Shown here piece by piece: positions 32,829 through 44,233 of a stretch of 64,000 nucleotides of DNA; positions within the stretch are counted from its first letter, which is position 1; every line of letters starts with the position of its first letter. This stretch comes from Halictus rubicundus. Its lineage: Eukaryota; Arthropoda; Insecta; Hymenoptera; Halictidae. The stretch spans positions 310,001 to 374,000 of the forward strand of contig NW_027488566.1 of NCBI RefSeq assembly GCF_050948215.1, written 5' to 3'. The notes beneath the pieces were generated by a model. It searched no databases, was not told the DNA's origin, and worked only from the letters and a program-made list of their open reading frames with translations. Both the position numbers and the translations under genes were made by a program.

Positions 32829-33393
32829 AAACCATATTTATGATACGGAAGAACCCAATGCGAAACTGGGGATCCGCTAGGATAGTATAGCTTTCGCGGA
32901 CGCACCCAATATGAAATCAGGGAGCCACTAGGTTGGAGAAATCTTTGCTGGATTAACGATTATGATTGTTAGTAGCCTCGTAACTTATATATATATTTTT
33001 TTTTAATCGATACAATCCGAGCGGTAAGATTGTATCGTGTGGGAACTTTCAATTACTAGATTAGGATATTAGGCAATAATTAAGGGTTTATAGATTTCAC
33101 GATTTTACAACAAGACACATATATTCTGTAATAAGTTCTGTTACAAATGTCTGTGTCGCGAATGAGTTTAAGGATGGTTTACAATTGAATATGTTTACCT
33201 ATATTGCACGGTTTTGACGCACTGGCAATGCGGGGTCAGAGAAGAATTATTGAATGCCAAATAGAATATTCACCGATCTAACGGAATCTATAAGGTTAGT
33301 CACTTGATTCGAAAGGGACTTTTCGTTCTCAGAAAAGAGATTAGAGCTTCTAATCGAAATGAAAGTGGAAGAAACTTCTCCATACGTAACATA
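32829..33393 (-). mobile_element. Truncated, inverted copy of the 6895-8203 LTR
   Basis: On the minus strand it begins tgttacgtatggag. It matches the left part of that LTR, skips a piece corresponding to about 6970-7370, includes two or three hairpin units and stops after ttcttccgtatc. It is a 3'-truncated LTR relic. Confidence 0.75.
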
Positions 33394-33525
33394 AGGGTCA
33401 ATTAATAAAAAATAAATAAATAAATTTAATAATTAAGAAAAAATTAATTAATTAATTAATAAAACAATAAATAAATAAATTTCAATTTTTGTCAAATTAA
33501 TAAAAAATAAATTAATTAACTGTAT
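33394..33525. repeat. taaataaa / ttaattaa low-complexity tract
   Basis: Simple repeats of ataaataaataa and attaattaattaat. Confidence 0.85.
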
Positions 33526-34398
33526 TGTTACGTCCCAAGTGGGCTGAATTACAATTTTAGGGGATAGGACGCAGTTTCGAACCTACCTGCATTCACCGGC
33601 TACGGTTCGGGTACTTGAGGATTGTTTAAATGAAGGTTGAACCCCTTTTTATAACAAACAACTTATAATTTATTCAAGATTAGGAACTGAATCAGATTAT
33701 TATGAGGTTACAGAGGTTGCTTACAAAGAACGGATATACAAGGGAGGGTACAAATCGTGTTGGTACAAAGACAATGGTAACAATAGTAGTGATGATATTA
33801 CCGAGGTGTAACTCTTCGGGCGGTGAGGTAGATGTAACGTCCGCCTTGATTCGTATCACTGGTGAATACTGCCCATTTGCGCGGTATCACGACTTTTCGA
33901 TTTACGACAATTTTCCGATTTTTACTAGCGGACCGAATTAGCGCGAGTTTATTGGTTTACGATTGTTGGATTTGTACTGACTTTTGAGGGGTTGGTCTCC
34001 CTATTTACAAGATGGCCAATTCAATGTTTCCCAGAATGCTGGCCCAAAAGTCTCCACCTTGAATATTTTAGTTTTCTCTTGACTGGTCGGCTCCTTGTCG
34101 TCAGGGTCTTCTTACTAAGGAGTCGGCATCTTTTCCTCGTTACTCAGCATGGCGTGATGCCATTGTTATTGGCTTTTCGGAATGTAAACCGATCTTCATT
34201 TGCGTGTTTCGTAGTTGCTATAATTTCTTGTTGCTATGCTGTGGTATTGCGCGCTTGAGCTAACAGGGTTTTAATTTCTTGTGTTATATATATTTGCTTA
34301 TTATACTATCTTATTTCTACGTTTTACCTCTCGTGTGGCATTATCGGATTTTCGTGATAATCTTTTAGTCTTTAGCGGTCGAACCACCGGACGTGACA
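33526..34398 (-). repeat. 3' LTR of the Gypsy fragment, about 873 bp
   Basis: Plus-strand ends are tgttacgtccc and cggacgtgaca, imperfect inverted ends typical of LTRs. Confidence 0.6.
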
Positions 34399-34492
34399 AC
34401 ACAATACACAACTTAATATACTAAGCGGCGTCAATTATAATACATAAGACTAAAACTATATATACAAGTGTTGCATACGCAACGGACGCGTG

Positions 34493-35092
34493 TTAACAAC
34501 TGCTTTGCGCGGTCGGCATGAAGCGCACCGACTTTCTTTTCGCGTACGTTCTTAGAACGGGGCGCGATGAGCCAGAAGGGCCAGGCGTACACGCATCGGC
34601 GGGCACAACGGATGTGCCAGGGGTTGCCGCGGCCGGCAGGTCCGCAAGACCGAACGCAGGTTTCAGAAGCTCTATGAAGACAGAGCGCTCCTTGCCGTTC
34701 ACGTCTATAATATGGACGCGGTCGGTAATCCGGTTCACAACTCTGTGCGGGCCGGTATACGGCTGTTCTAGAGCCTTCCGTGCCATACGCCGCATGAAGA
34801 CGTGCGTGCAGGACTGCAACTCCTTGAATACGAACGCACGCTTCCTGCAGTTATGCACAACCGGCATCGGTCGCATCTCGCGCATAAAGCGTTTGAATTC
34901 TTCCAAGAAGACGTTGGGATCGGGAGAGTCGTTCTCAGACAGAAAGAACTCACCCGGGAGGCGCAGGGTCGAGCCGAACACGAATTCGGCCGGGGACGCA
35001 CCGACGTCCGCCCGCACGTGCACGCGTAATCCTAAGAGGACAGTCGGAGGACAGTCATTGTCCTCTTTCCATATTACAACTAATTTTTTCAT
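34493..35092 (-). pseudogene. Gypsy integrase C-terminal fragment
   Basis: It reads PPTVLLGLRVHVRADVGASP, then AEFVFGSTLRLPGEFF, FVFKELQSCTHVFMRR and PYTGPHRVVNRITDRVHIID, the integrase C-terminal region with the GPH motif seen in insect Gypsy elements. A proline-rich tail ends at 34493. The frame is undamaged but begins abruptly; everything upstream is lost. Confidence 0.8.
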
Positions 35093-37675
35093 GCCATTCC
35101 CGAAAAAAATAAAAAATGACGTTACTTATTAATTATGGGATCACATAATATTTTGTGTCACGAATGCACAGAATTTATTCGTTATTAAATATTGGAGTAG
35201 GATTATCTTTCTGAAACGACAGTTGACGTAAGATGTATAAACACATAAATATTTAAACAAAATAAATATACAGGGTGTCCCAATAGAGTTGTACTTTCTT
35301 GAAAGAGGTGATTCCTGAGGTCATTTGAAGTAATTTTGTTATTTCCCAAAATGTTCTCCGCAAAAAGACACACACACACACACACACACACACAGCCCAA
35401 TCACAGCGCGACCAGTGCTGACGTCACCCTCAGCGGGACCTATCGCCGAACCGGTATCTCGTCTACTGTAGCCGTGGTCTGATTGGCTCGCGTTTTTCGT
35501 TAATAACTCGGTGATAAAGCCGCGGACAACATTTTTGCAACGGAAAAGTTACTTCAAATGGCGCCAGGACTCGGCCCTTACAAGGAAGAACAACATTTTT
35601 TAATTATATTAAATACATTAAAAATTAAATACACAAAATTCTCAATTAAAGACATGGGCCTGATGTTGTCTAATAATTATAACAATCCAAATCTGACTGT
35701 AAAATAAAAAGAATGTTAAATAGAATTGTTCGATGGCAGATCCTTATGCAAAATAGAAAAAATCTGAGTCAATCGTAAGGAACAAAAGTGAAAGAAAAAT
35801 GCATTTCCTCTTTGAATAATTTCGATGAATTGAAGATATAGAAATATCCCCAAATTCTTTCAATGTATTTACTGTTTTGTGTTTGACCTACTCGTTTTGT
35901 TATGAATAAAATTCACATTCTAATAATTGTAATTCATATTGTATTGCCAAGTAAAGACAATCTTGCATTTCTATTATTATATTGACAATTGAATCGAGGA
36001 TGTTATCAAGGCATTCACAGTCTCAGTTGTTAGCTAAAACTTTATGAACTCTGCTCTCTCAGGGAACAGAAATCTGTATACATCGTTAGAGTGTAAAATT
36101 AATCTTCCCCCGTTCCTGTTTCAATGTTTCACCTGGAATTTTAAAACGAGAACTTTGCTGAAGAGCTTCGAGTTGATTCCAAAAGTTTTTAACTGGAAGT
36201 TCCTCCAGTTTATTCGTTGAAGGAATATAAATATCCACGGTACGTACCGTGCAACTAAAATTATTTCTAAACTATGTAAAATGAAAAATCAGAACCTAAA
36301 ATTCCGAACGCATCTTATGCTTTAACCCTCGTGATAAACGATCCTAGGATAACATTTCACTAATTTTTTCTTTATACTTTAAATTAACTATACATATATT
36401 ATATTTATAGCATCACATTTTCAAGAAATATTCTTCACAACACAGATAGACAGCACTTAATTTATGTTACATTATGTAAAGATAGTAATAAATTGTCACT
36501 CTCAGGAATGTATCTGCTAGAGTAAGGCACCCAACTACTGTGGGGATGCCAATTACTGTGCCTATATCAATACTTATTTTTAAAGCATAATGAATATTAA
36601 ACTTTTTCATTGACCCCAGTTAATATATATATAGAGTTGTATAACATATCCATATGGATATATCGTGGTGGTGAATAATCGTGGAACCGGCAAAACTTCC
36701 ATAATTTTACCGTGCCGTTCGCGTTCCAGAGAAATGCTCGACCGAAAGACAAATAACACAGTCTGTGTTAATGTACGGAAGCTTGATCCATTCGCCAAAC
36801 AAGCGAGAATTAGCCAGAACGGAGTTCCAGTTGCTAAAATGCGCTCGAAACAAAGCTAGACGTAACGTTCGCTTGTGCAAACACAGATGAACATACAACG
36901 TTCGAATTTTCTGCAGTTTCTTCCTCCAAATACGCAATAAGGACATTCCGGTGTCACTAGTCGAGCACGTTCGTATTCAGTTCGACCAAATATTTTCGTG
37001 CTAGGAGAACCGTTTCGCAAGAACGCGTGGAAATTTGCAGAAGAATTCACTCAGTTGCTTTATCGCTGGACGAGGCATGTTAAGAACGTAATGTATTTGC
37101 TTCTTTTTTAATTGTTTATATATTCTGCATCATTAGTAACACTATTTTCTGTTATGGAAATTTCGAAGATCGTGAGAAAATTAATTTTGCGAGGGTGTGG
37201 TGTGTACAGAATTATTCTCTAACGACAATTTTTCGCGGTAAACAATCTGTTCTCTTTTATTAACGAAGAAATAATTAAGTTTATGTGTTGGCAGTTACAC
37301 TGATCACAATGTTTCAATTCAAATTTAACATTCACGCTACAATTTATAGCTCAAAAGTAGATATTGTTGATTGTATTTTCTATAAAAATGTGAATAATCT
37401 AAATCATCGGTGGTAGACTAGGAAAATTCGTGCAAATATTTAAAAAAATACATAAATACCTAAAAATTCGACATATATTCTGATTAAGATTGCCTTATTA
37501 ATCCACTATTTTAAGCTCAACATATTTTCTACCAACAAAGCAAATTTTTCTAATTTTTTGTATTCTCCTTGAAACTGAGGACTGAAAATACATTTAAAGA
37601 TTTTTGGTCTTTGGTCCTACAATTCCGAAACTTTAATTAACAATAAATAATCTGATGTATTTTTAATCACTGCAG
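35093..37675. other. Mostly unique AT-rich sequence
   Basis: No reliable coding exon was found. A acagggtgtcccaatag motif at 35269, followed by a patch with GC-rich cgctgacgtcaccctcagcg-like text up to about 35580, resembles a non-autonomous element end. The region between 35590 and 37675 is probably an intron or upstream part of the gene whose last exon is 37676-38167. Confidence 0.4.
35368..35394. repeat. (ac)n microsatellite
   Basis: About 13 uninterrupted ac dinucleotides. Confidence 0.95.
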
Positions 37676-38167
37676 GAGGATGGAACTTCAGCACCCCCCT
37701 TAACAAACCTGGAAATACAAGAAACTATACAGAATGTGCAGCAAGCGATTCTTGGCGTGAATGCATCAGTGCCAGATTATTCGTCGGTGAAAACACCTGC
37801 GACAGGGATTGTAGTTTGCACTCCCTCCGCTCCAGTGGTACCGAAATTCACTCTGGATTCAGCGAATATATCTCTGGGAAGGTTGTTAATGTCACCTAAA
37901 TTTGTTCAAATTCTCAATTCTCTCTTGCAATTGTGTGTCTTATTCGAGCGTAATGATTTTAGGTATAGGTCGTTGGATACTTTAATGACTGACGATAAAG
38001 ATGCCACGCTTAAAATTGAAAATCTGGGATCGGAGAGCCAGGAAGACATGGATGTCGGCGAGGCTGTTCAAATTGAACTCATAGTCGAAGGGAAGAAGGT
38101 GTTTATTAATAGCAAAGACAATTTTTTGTCTCGTCTACAAAATTTTTCCTTGGCTGGAAAAAATTAG
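37676..38167 (+). CDS. Terminal exon of an unrecognised protein-coding gene
   Basis: A good acceptor (taatcactgcag) precedes an open frame of 163 codons beginning EDGTSAPPLTNLEIQETIQN and ending FLSRLQNFSLAGKN at a TAG. It includes the hydrophobic helix LLMSPKFVQILNSLLQLCVL and an acidic ESQEDMDVGEAVQ region. There is no ATG at the 5' edge, so it continues from an upstream exon. aataaaaaat (38321) and aataaatac (38382) can serve as polyadenylation signals. It has none of the hallmarks of a transposon protein known to me and is not repeated in the window. Its function cannot be given. Confidence 0.6.
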   Translation, partial: EDGTSAPPLTNLEIQETIQNVQQAILGVNASVPDYSSVKTPATGIVVCTPSAPVVPKFTLDSANISLGRLLMSPKFVQILNSLLQLCVLFERNDFRYRSLDTLMTDDKDATLKIENLGSESQEDMDVGEAVQIELIVEGKKVFINSKDNFLSRLQNFSLAGKN

Positions 38168-38576
38168 CGTTAAACAGTTGTTAGAGAAGTGATTTTATTT
38201 TTTCCTGTAGTGGAGGGTGGACCCATTTGAATTATTAATCTGTACATATGTGTAACAGATCTGATACAAATTATTGAAATGCGAAGATGTTTTCACGGTT
38301 TGAAATTTTTCCATTTAAGGATAATAAAAAATAGTTGGTGATATGGGTAATTGTATAATGAATATAAAGCACATGGATGATAATAAATACATTTTTCATT
38401 CTGCTTTACTATTCAAATGGGTTAATGTAGTTTTAATTCGATTGATTTGAATAATTATGGTGATTTAAACGGAATTGCTTCGATTATTCGATCTTTGCTT
38501 GCTATGCTAAGGATGCGAAATTAATTTGTTCCACGTTCACAGCACATATCACGATTGATCCCGGCGATTCATGTGA

Positions 38577-38771
38577 ACAAAATCGCCAGATCCGACACTT
38601 TCGTTCGCGAGCAAGAAAAGGCCAAAGCCAACGTCGAACAAGCAGAAAGCAGCACCACTATTATCGAGAACGAACCCGTCTCTTCGTGAACTGCAACAGG
38701 AACTGAAAAAAATTGACGAGCTGCCAGACTGCGCTGCCAATGTTTTATCGAGAATCGATCATGTGAAAAAG
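38577..38771 (+). CDS. Possible exon, Lys/Pro-rich then coiled-coil-like
   Basis: A frame open from 38577 encodes a basic stretch (KKRPKPTSNKQKAAP) and SLRELQQELKKIDELPDCAA with an amphipathic helix, ending at an aag/gttgac donor. No acceptor in the same frame is obvious because a TGA precedes it, so it may be a pseudo-exon. Confidence 0.3.
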
Positions 38772-38929
38772 GTTGACAAATTTACTTTACTCTTTCATTA
38801 TTTCATACACGATGACACCACCATTCTTGAGATGAACTCGACAATAAATCTCATCATTCTTGCACCATTCACTCCAGCATATTTAAATTTCTTTAGATCA
38901 TCGCTTGAATACTTCTTAAATTAGAGGTT

Positions 38930-39492
38930 CAAGAATAATTTTCATAATTACGTGCAGATTACATACCGTACTTGTACTTCATATCAATGGACTTCTTGAG
39001 TAAATAAAATACTCATTTTCTTTTTTTAGACGTAACAAAATATTCTCTCTGTGACTGTGCTATAATTTGATGTATTTATTCAAAAAATTTATGACAAAAA
39101 CACAATTTCTAAATAATAATGAACTCGTGAAGATCAAAACAATGGAACAATTTTAATTGGCAGAAGAATACGGAAGAGCGTATTTTAAATTCATTTTATT
39201 ATTCGCTTCTTACTTGATACATTTAAATAAAACTCCAAACTATAGCAAATATTCTAACCTGATACATACATTGAAAAAATGAAACTATGATTAAATTACA
39301 ATTTTCTCGAATATTAGCTCGAATGAGAAACGTGTGAAGGTGATAAAAGCATATTTTAATTTTATTTTATTATTCGCCTTTAATTTGTCAAGAGAAGTAT
39401 ATGGTGAAGAGTATATCAATTTCATCTTATTATTTGCCTCTAAATTGGTATATTTATTTACAACTTGAAACTATAGTAAATACCCTAACTCG
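38930..39492. repeat. Degenerate AT-rich tandem repeat, left of Gypsy
   Basis: attttattttattattcgcc, tgaaactatagtaaata and gaagagtat phrases recur about every 75-200 bp. The array continues at 44469-44690, so the Gypsy element inserted inside it. Confidence 0.65.
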
Positions 39493-39496
39493 ATGT

Positions 39497-39727
39497 TTTA
39501 GGGAATGTGTCAGGAGTTAAATAACAGATGGCCTATCGAGGAAAATGGTCTTTATTGGATCGTGGCTTAGACGAGACTGTCCTCCCGTCCTAAAAGTCGT
39601 TCGGTCCCAGCCTCTCGCATCGTCGCGCCTGAACCTAAACAGTGCGTGCGCCTTCTTCTAAACACTTACAATTAGCCGTAACCTGATACAAACCGCGGTA
39701 CGGCCAGCGGCGCGGTGCACTCTTACA
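39497..39727 (-). repeat. Gypsy 3' LTR, 231 bp
   Basis: Minus-strand ends are tgtaagagtgc and cattccctaaa. The 3' end does not finish in CA, unusual but seen in some Gypsy lineages; the exact border could be a few bases off. Confidence 0.8.
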
Positions 39728-39921
39728 ATTCGGCCATCCTGACCGTTAATCGTCTCGATTAACCCGTATACACAAACATACCGTTGCGCACTAACATTGC
39801 TATCACACACTTTACAAACTATAAATTTTCTTTCTAATCTCTAAGGACTCTATACACTAACAAATAATATCGTACCTTAAACCTAATCGCTATGAGATCG
39901 CTACATTAAATATTTTAAATT

Positions 39922-40410
39922 TTATAATTGAGGAGACACCCATGGTCTCATGTTCGTTGCCGCCCATGTTCCTTTACAAGGAAGTCGTGTATTTTGGAAT
40001 CCGTCGATATCCTTTATCACGTATCGATCATTCCTCAATACCCTTTCAACTTCGTATGATCCTTTAAACAAAGGTGCTAGCTTCGATGAATCGCCTATTG
40101 TGTGAACATTTTTAATCATTACTCTATCTCCAACTTGATATATCCGTGCCGGTTTTCGTTTCTCGTCGTGGTATTTCTTATTCGCCTCAAAACTTTGCTT
40201 AATTTTTTCCTTCGCCTTATTTCTTACGTCTACTAAATTTCTACTGTCCATAATACTACCTATTTTTTCTAATGTATCTCGGATGCTATCGACCATTTTT
40301 CCACGCTGGCTTACGCCGTATAACAATATGCTCGGGGTTTCTCCCGTCGATTTATTTATCGTGTTGTTGCACGCGTATTCTACGTCGTCGAGTGTTTCGT
40401 ACCACCGCAC
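39922..40410 (-). pseudogene. Gypsy integrase C-terminal domain
   Basis: It reads YACNNTINKSTGETPSILLY, then DVRNKAKEKIKQSFEANKKY, YQVGDRVMIKN and LAPLFKGSYEVERVLRNDRY. This is the DNA-binding C-terminal part with the GPF/Y-like KGSYEV motif. It ends at a stop at 39922 close to the 3' LTR and is offset from the core by a frameshift near 40405. Confidence 0.85.
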
Positions 40411-40991
40411 CGTACATTCCTCTCGTCTGCTAATTTTGCTATCATCCGTACAATGGTTCGATTAAATCTTTCCACTTGATCATTTGCTTGCGGTGAGGCA
40501 GTTGCAATTCTAATGTGTGTTATCCCGTTTTCATCTACGAAATTTTGGAAATCCTGAGACGTGAAACAACTACCCCGATCTGATACGATTCTTAACGGTC
40601 TACTAAAAGTCGTAAAATAATTTCGCAAACATTTGATGACTTCCGTCGTATTTGTAGTTTTTGTTGCATACAATTTTACAAATTTCGTGAATCCATTTAC
40701 TATTACAAAAATATAGCGTTTGCTAACTGAATGTTGTTTTGTCATCGGCCCTAGATGATCGATATGAATGGTATAAAATGGTTTGCTATCCTTTGGAATT
40801 TCATGCAAACTTCCTTCTTGTTTACCAGAATTCGGACTAAATGCAATACATTTAAGGCAGTTTTTTATGTGGTCCTTGATTTTCTCTCTAATTTTCGGGA
40901 ACCAATAGGTATTTAGCACGTTTTCCACTGTCTTCTCAAAACCTACATGTCCCATATCATTATGATGTTTTTGTAAAATACTAGTTTCCAA
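40380..40991 (-). pseudogene. Gypsy integrase zinc region and catalytic core
   Basis: It has HHNDMGHVGFEKT...CLKC (HHCC zinc binding). The DDE core follows with aspartates in HIDHLGPM and IVSDRGSCFTSQDF and glutamate in QANDQVERFNRTIV. All three catalytic residues are present. Frameshifts bound it at both ends. Confidence 0.88.
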
Positions 40992-41547
40992 AGCAGAAGG
41001 AACATAAAAAAAGCGCGATCTCTCACTTTGCGATAAACTAAACCGTTTGTCATTTCGAAAAATTTATCCTCTGAATTTTCCAATTTTTTACGAATATTTG
41101 CTATTTCAGGGTCGTTATCCTGGCATAATGCGAGGTTTCTATCGAAAGAATTATCGTGCAAGATAAGAATTTGTCGACTAAGTGCATCTACATGGCGCAT
41201 CCTCGAGCTTGACCTATGTTCTAAAACATAGTCGTACCCTTGTAACTCTGAACCCACCGCGCGATTCGTGGATTGGTTTCTTTTTTCTTTAACGTGAGGC
41301 TGAGGGCCTGGCAATCTGTAATAATCTTGAATTGTATTCCAAGCAGATGTGTTCTGAAACGCCGTAACGCGTAAATGATCGCTAGAGTGTCTAATTCGAA
41401 ACTATGGTATTTAGTTTCTGCTTCTGTTGTTCTTTTTGAGAAATAAAACACAGGATGAAGTTTTTGATCCCGTTTTTTCTGCATCAAGATTGCACCGAAA
41501 CCCACTGAACTTGCGTCACAATGTAATTCGGTGGTGTCGCGCGGACA
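40943..41547 (-). pseudogene. Gypsy RNase H and connection region
   Basis: After the second stop the frame reads ELHCDASSVGFGAILMQ, then FYFSKRTTEAETKYHSFELD and FKIITDCQALSLTL, i.e. RNase H with its DAS and E/D residues. A shift near 41245 leads to YDYVLEHRSSSRMRHVDALS, the connection just before the integrase zinc region. Confidence 0.85.
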
Positions 41548-41550
41548 CTA

Positions 41551-41874
41551 AGTACTTAAAATAGGGCTATTTACTAGACATTCTTTCAATTTATCGAATG
41601 CACGCGCTTCTTCTGAACCAAACGTAAAATTAACCGATTTTTTTGTAAGGTCATATAACGGTTTCGCGATTAACGAGAAATTTTCGATAAATTTTCGAAA
41701 ATATGAACAAAGTCCCAGAAAACTTTGTACATCTCGCGCATTTTGAGGAATCGGGAATCTTTTAACGTCATTTACCCCGCGTTCCGTGGGTCGTATACCC
41801 TCGCTTGTTATCGTATATCCTAAATATTCTAACCTAGTTTGTAGGAATTTACATTTATCTAATCGTAATTCTAG
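41551..41874 (-). pseudogene. Gypsy reverse transcriptase, C-terminal thumb
   Basis: Same frame as the upstream 733-codon frame but after its TAA. It reads KCKFLQTRLEYLGYTITSEG then PQNARDVQSFLGLCSYFRKF, the usual thumb with FLGLCSYFRKFI. Confidence 0.85.
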
Positions 41875-44076
41875 TTAATTTGCGACGCACAATTGAAAAA
41901 CTTTTTCTAATACCAATAAATGATGCTCTACTGTTTCTGTTGCCACTAGAAAATCATCCAAATACACAGAAACATCTCCAGCCTCGAGTGGTTTTCTAAA
42001 TATTTGTGCAACGTATCGCTGGAACTTTAACGGCCCTCCTTTTAGACCGAATGGCATCTTAAGGCATTCGTATTGACCCCATGGTGTAACAAAAGCAGTG
42101 AATTTAATCGAATCTTCATGCATCCGAATTTGGAAAAATCCGTCTTTCAAATCCAGCAGCGTGAAGTATTTTTTCCCGTTTAATAAATCTAGCTGATCTT
42201 CTACTAGGGGCAATGGAAAGTTATCACGAACTGAAATTTTGTTTAAGAATCTAAAATCTATGTACATGCGCATTTCACCATTTCTTTTTCTAACTAAAAT
42301 TATCGGTGAAGCATACTCGGAAGTGCTTTCCCTTATCGCGTCTTTTGCTAACAAGTCATCAATTATTTCTTTTAACTTTGTTTTTTCGTGATACGACAAT
42401 CTACTTGGGGCATAATGGAACGGTTTTTCATCTGTTACTGTAATCTTCATTACGTTTTCTGTTTGCGGGTGTTCTGGTCTAATAGGTTTCACATAGCGTT
42501 CGGTAAACAATTTACGGACCTGATCTTGAGTACTTCGCATAACTTCCGGATTAATGTTTAATGTCGGTATTTGACTATCGTCGTCTGAAGCTATTTCGAT
42601 GTTCATTATTTGTCTGATTTCATGATTAAGTTTAAATGAAATTCCTGCTTTTTTCAAAAAATCTCTCCCTAATACTAGAGGATTTCGCATAGTATTCTCC
42701 GTGACTACTTGCAGCATAATATTATAGGGAATCTCGTCGTAAGCGAGTTGGACCTCAACGCTTCCAATAACATGCATTTCGCTATTATTTATTTCTGTGA
42801 ACTTAATTGCTTTGTCGGTATCGCGTATCAAATTACTTGGTACAATAGCTTCTTTAATCAAACTAATGGGACTACCCGAATCTAACAGTGCGCTTATTTC
42901 TAATTGCCTAAAATTACTTTCAGTAGTTTCTATGTCCAATAATACCGTAAGGAAAAAATCACTGTCTTCGTCTTGGTGGAGAACTACGTAACTGATGTCC
43001 CTCGAAGCCGGACATCGTTCGACGCGGTGTCCCATATTGCCGCATTTAAAACATGACCCTCGTTCTCTTCTGGGCTTCTTGCATTCAACCGCAAAATGTC
43101 CCGTCTCGTTGCAGTTGTAGCATCGAACATCTTTTAGGTCTTTCGGATGCCGCTCCCGGGTAACCTTTGTTGTTGGTGGGTTGATATCCCGTCGTGGCAC
43201 TGGTCTGGGCCTTCTCGGCTCCTCTGGCAGCGTTGACCTGGCAAACGCCTGCACTAATTCTTCGACTGTACGGAAACCCCGTACTCTAGCCAGTAATTTT
43301 AAATTTTCGTCTGGTATTCCTTCGATGATGTAGTTGACCACTTCGGTGTCTGAAATTGGCACTCGATTTCCCAGCACAACTTTGTCATGTACGTAGTCGG
43401 TGAACGTTTCATCGCTTTTCCAGAATCTCCTTTCGAATTCACGTCTTAACGACAGCGTGCTCGGTCGACACCCGTACATTTTATTTAAACCAACGAGTAA
43501 CTCTTCGTACGTCATGTCCACACAATTTGGTTTCGACTGATACCATCTCAGGGCTTTGTCCTTTAATTTGCTGCAGATCATCGCCTTTGCTGCGTAATCG
43601 TCTAATCCATGTGCTGCAATCAGTCTCCTCATCTGCTGCACCCACGTTTCTGCATCGAAATTGTTGCCGTCGAAGTCGCTGATCAATTCTTTGACGTCCT
43701 TCCAACGGACTTCTCGTGATCGCGACGACATATTACTCGAAGGCGAAAGCCGGACAAGTTCCAGTTCTCTGCGTAACAATCGAACTTCACGTTCCGCTAA
43801 ATCTCTTTCCCTTCTTAACAAATCAGCCTCAGATAAGGGCCTATCCCACTGTTCACTGGGCCCCGTTTGAACTTCTTCCTGAGTTTCAGTCCCCACCACA
43901 GTACACTGAGGGGTCGGCAGCGTTGTCAGATGCAACGCCGATTCTGGAATAGGACTTTCCAGCAGCCGGTGCACGAGTTCGGCTTTTGTCCCCGATATCG
44001 ACAGATCATTTCCTCGGCATAAGTCTTTTAAGTCTGCTACCGTAAGCGACGTCATAATGTTTATCTTAAATGTCAA
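41875..44076 (-). CDS. Gypsy gag-protease-RT polyprotein (733 codons) with N-terminal SAP domain
   Basis: From the N-terminus: SAP DNA-binding motif (residues about 9-40, LTVADLKDLCRGNDLSISGT ending HRLLES). Then a heptad-rich helix, a capsid-like region with FDGNNFDAETWVQQMRRLI and WKSDETFTDYVHDKV, and two zinc knuckles, CYNCNETGHFAVEC and CFKCGNMGHRVERC. Then aspartic protease ALLDSGSPISLI and reverse transcriptase with YHEKTKLKEIIDDLLAKDAI, FTLLDLKDGFFQI and the catalytic VYLDDFLV. gag and pol are in one frame. The start is the first ATG upstream of the SAP motif; a second (MTSLTV) is seven codons on. A TAA after FQLCVAN truncates it in the RT thumb. Confidence 0.9.
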   Translation of the reverse strand: MTFKINIMTSLTVADLKDLCRGNDLSISGTKAELVHRLLESPIPESALHLTTLPTPQCTVVGTETQEEVQTGPSEQWDRPLSEADLLRRERDLAEREVRLLRRELELVRLSPSSNMSSRSREVRWKDVKELISDFDGNNFDAETWVQQMRRLIAAHGLDDYAAKAMICSKLKDKALRWYQSKPNCVDMTYEELLVGLNKMYGCRPSTLSLRREFERRFWKSDETFTDYVHDKVVLGNRVPISDTEVVNYIIEGIPDENLKLLARVRGFRTVEELVQAFARSTLPEEPRRPRPVPRRDINPPTTKVTRERHPKDLKDVRCYNCNETGHFAVECKKPRRERGSCFKCGNMGHRVERCPASRDISYVVLHQDEDSDFFLTVLLDIETTESNFRQLEISALLDSGSPISLIKEAIVPSNLIRDTDKAIKFTEINNSEMHVIGSVEVQLAYDEIPYNIMLQVVTENTMRNPLVLGRDFLKKAGISFKLNHEIRQIMNIEIASDDDSQIPTLNINPEVMRSTQDQVRKLFTERYVKPIRPEHPQTENVMKITVTDEKPFHYAPSRLSYHEKTKLKEIIDDLLAKDAIRESTSEYASPIILVRKRNGEMRMYIDFRFLNKISVRDNFPLPLVEDQLDLLNGKKYFTLLDLKDGFFQIRMHEDSIKFTAFVTPWGQYECLKMPFGLKGGPLKFQRYVAQIFRKPLEAGDVSVYLDDFLVATETVEHHLLVLEKVFQLCVAN

Positions 44077-44233
44077 TGTCTTAACTAAAAATCACTAATT
44101 CACTTGGTTCTTTCACGACCGCACACAATTAACAAAGTTAACTAGTGGACTTATCCCAAAACTAGTTTCGCGAACTTATTCCGCATTTTGTAATCGAACT
44201 ACACTCGCGTATCGTGTAATCCCACTTCTGAAT

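Larger units (their letters stand above)
33526..35092 (-). mobile_element. Gypsy retrotransposon 3' fragment with its LTR
   Basis: A 5'-truncated element on the minus strand: integrase C-terminus at 34493-35092, a short 3' untranslated part, then a 3' LTR at 33526-34398. The left flank (ctgtat) has no partner, as expected when the other end is lost. Confidence 0.7.

Noticed and set aside
34518..35132. 204-codon plus-strand frame
   Set aside because: It is the antisense shadow of the Gypsy integrase C-terminus, which carries real motifs on the minus strand.
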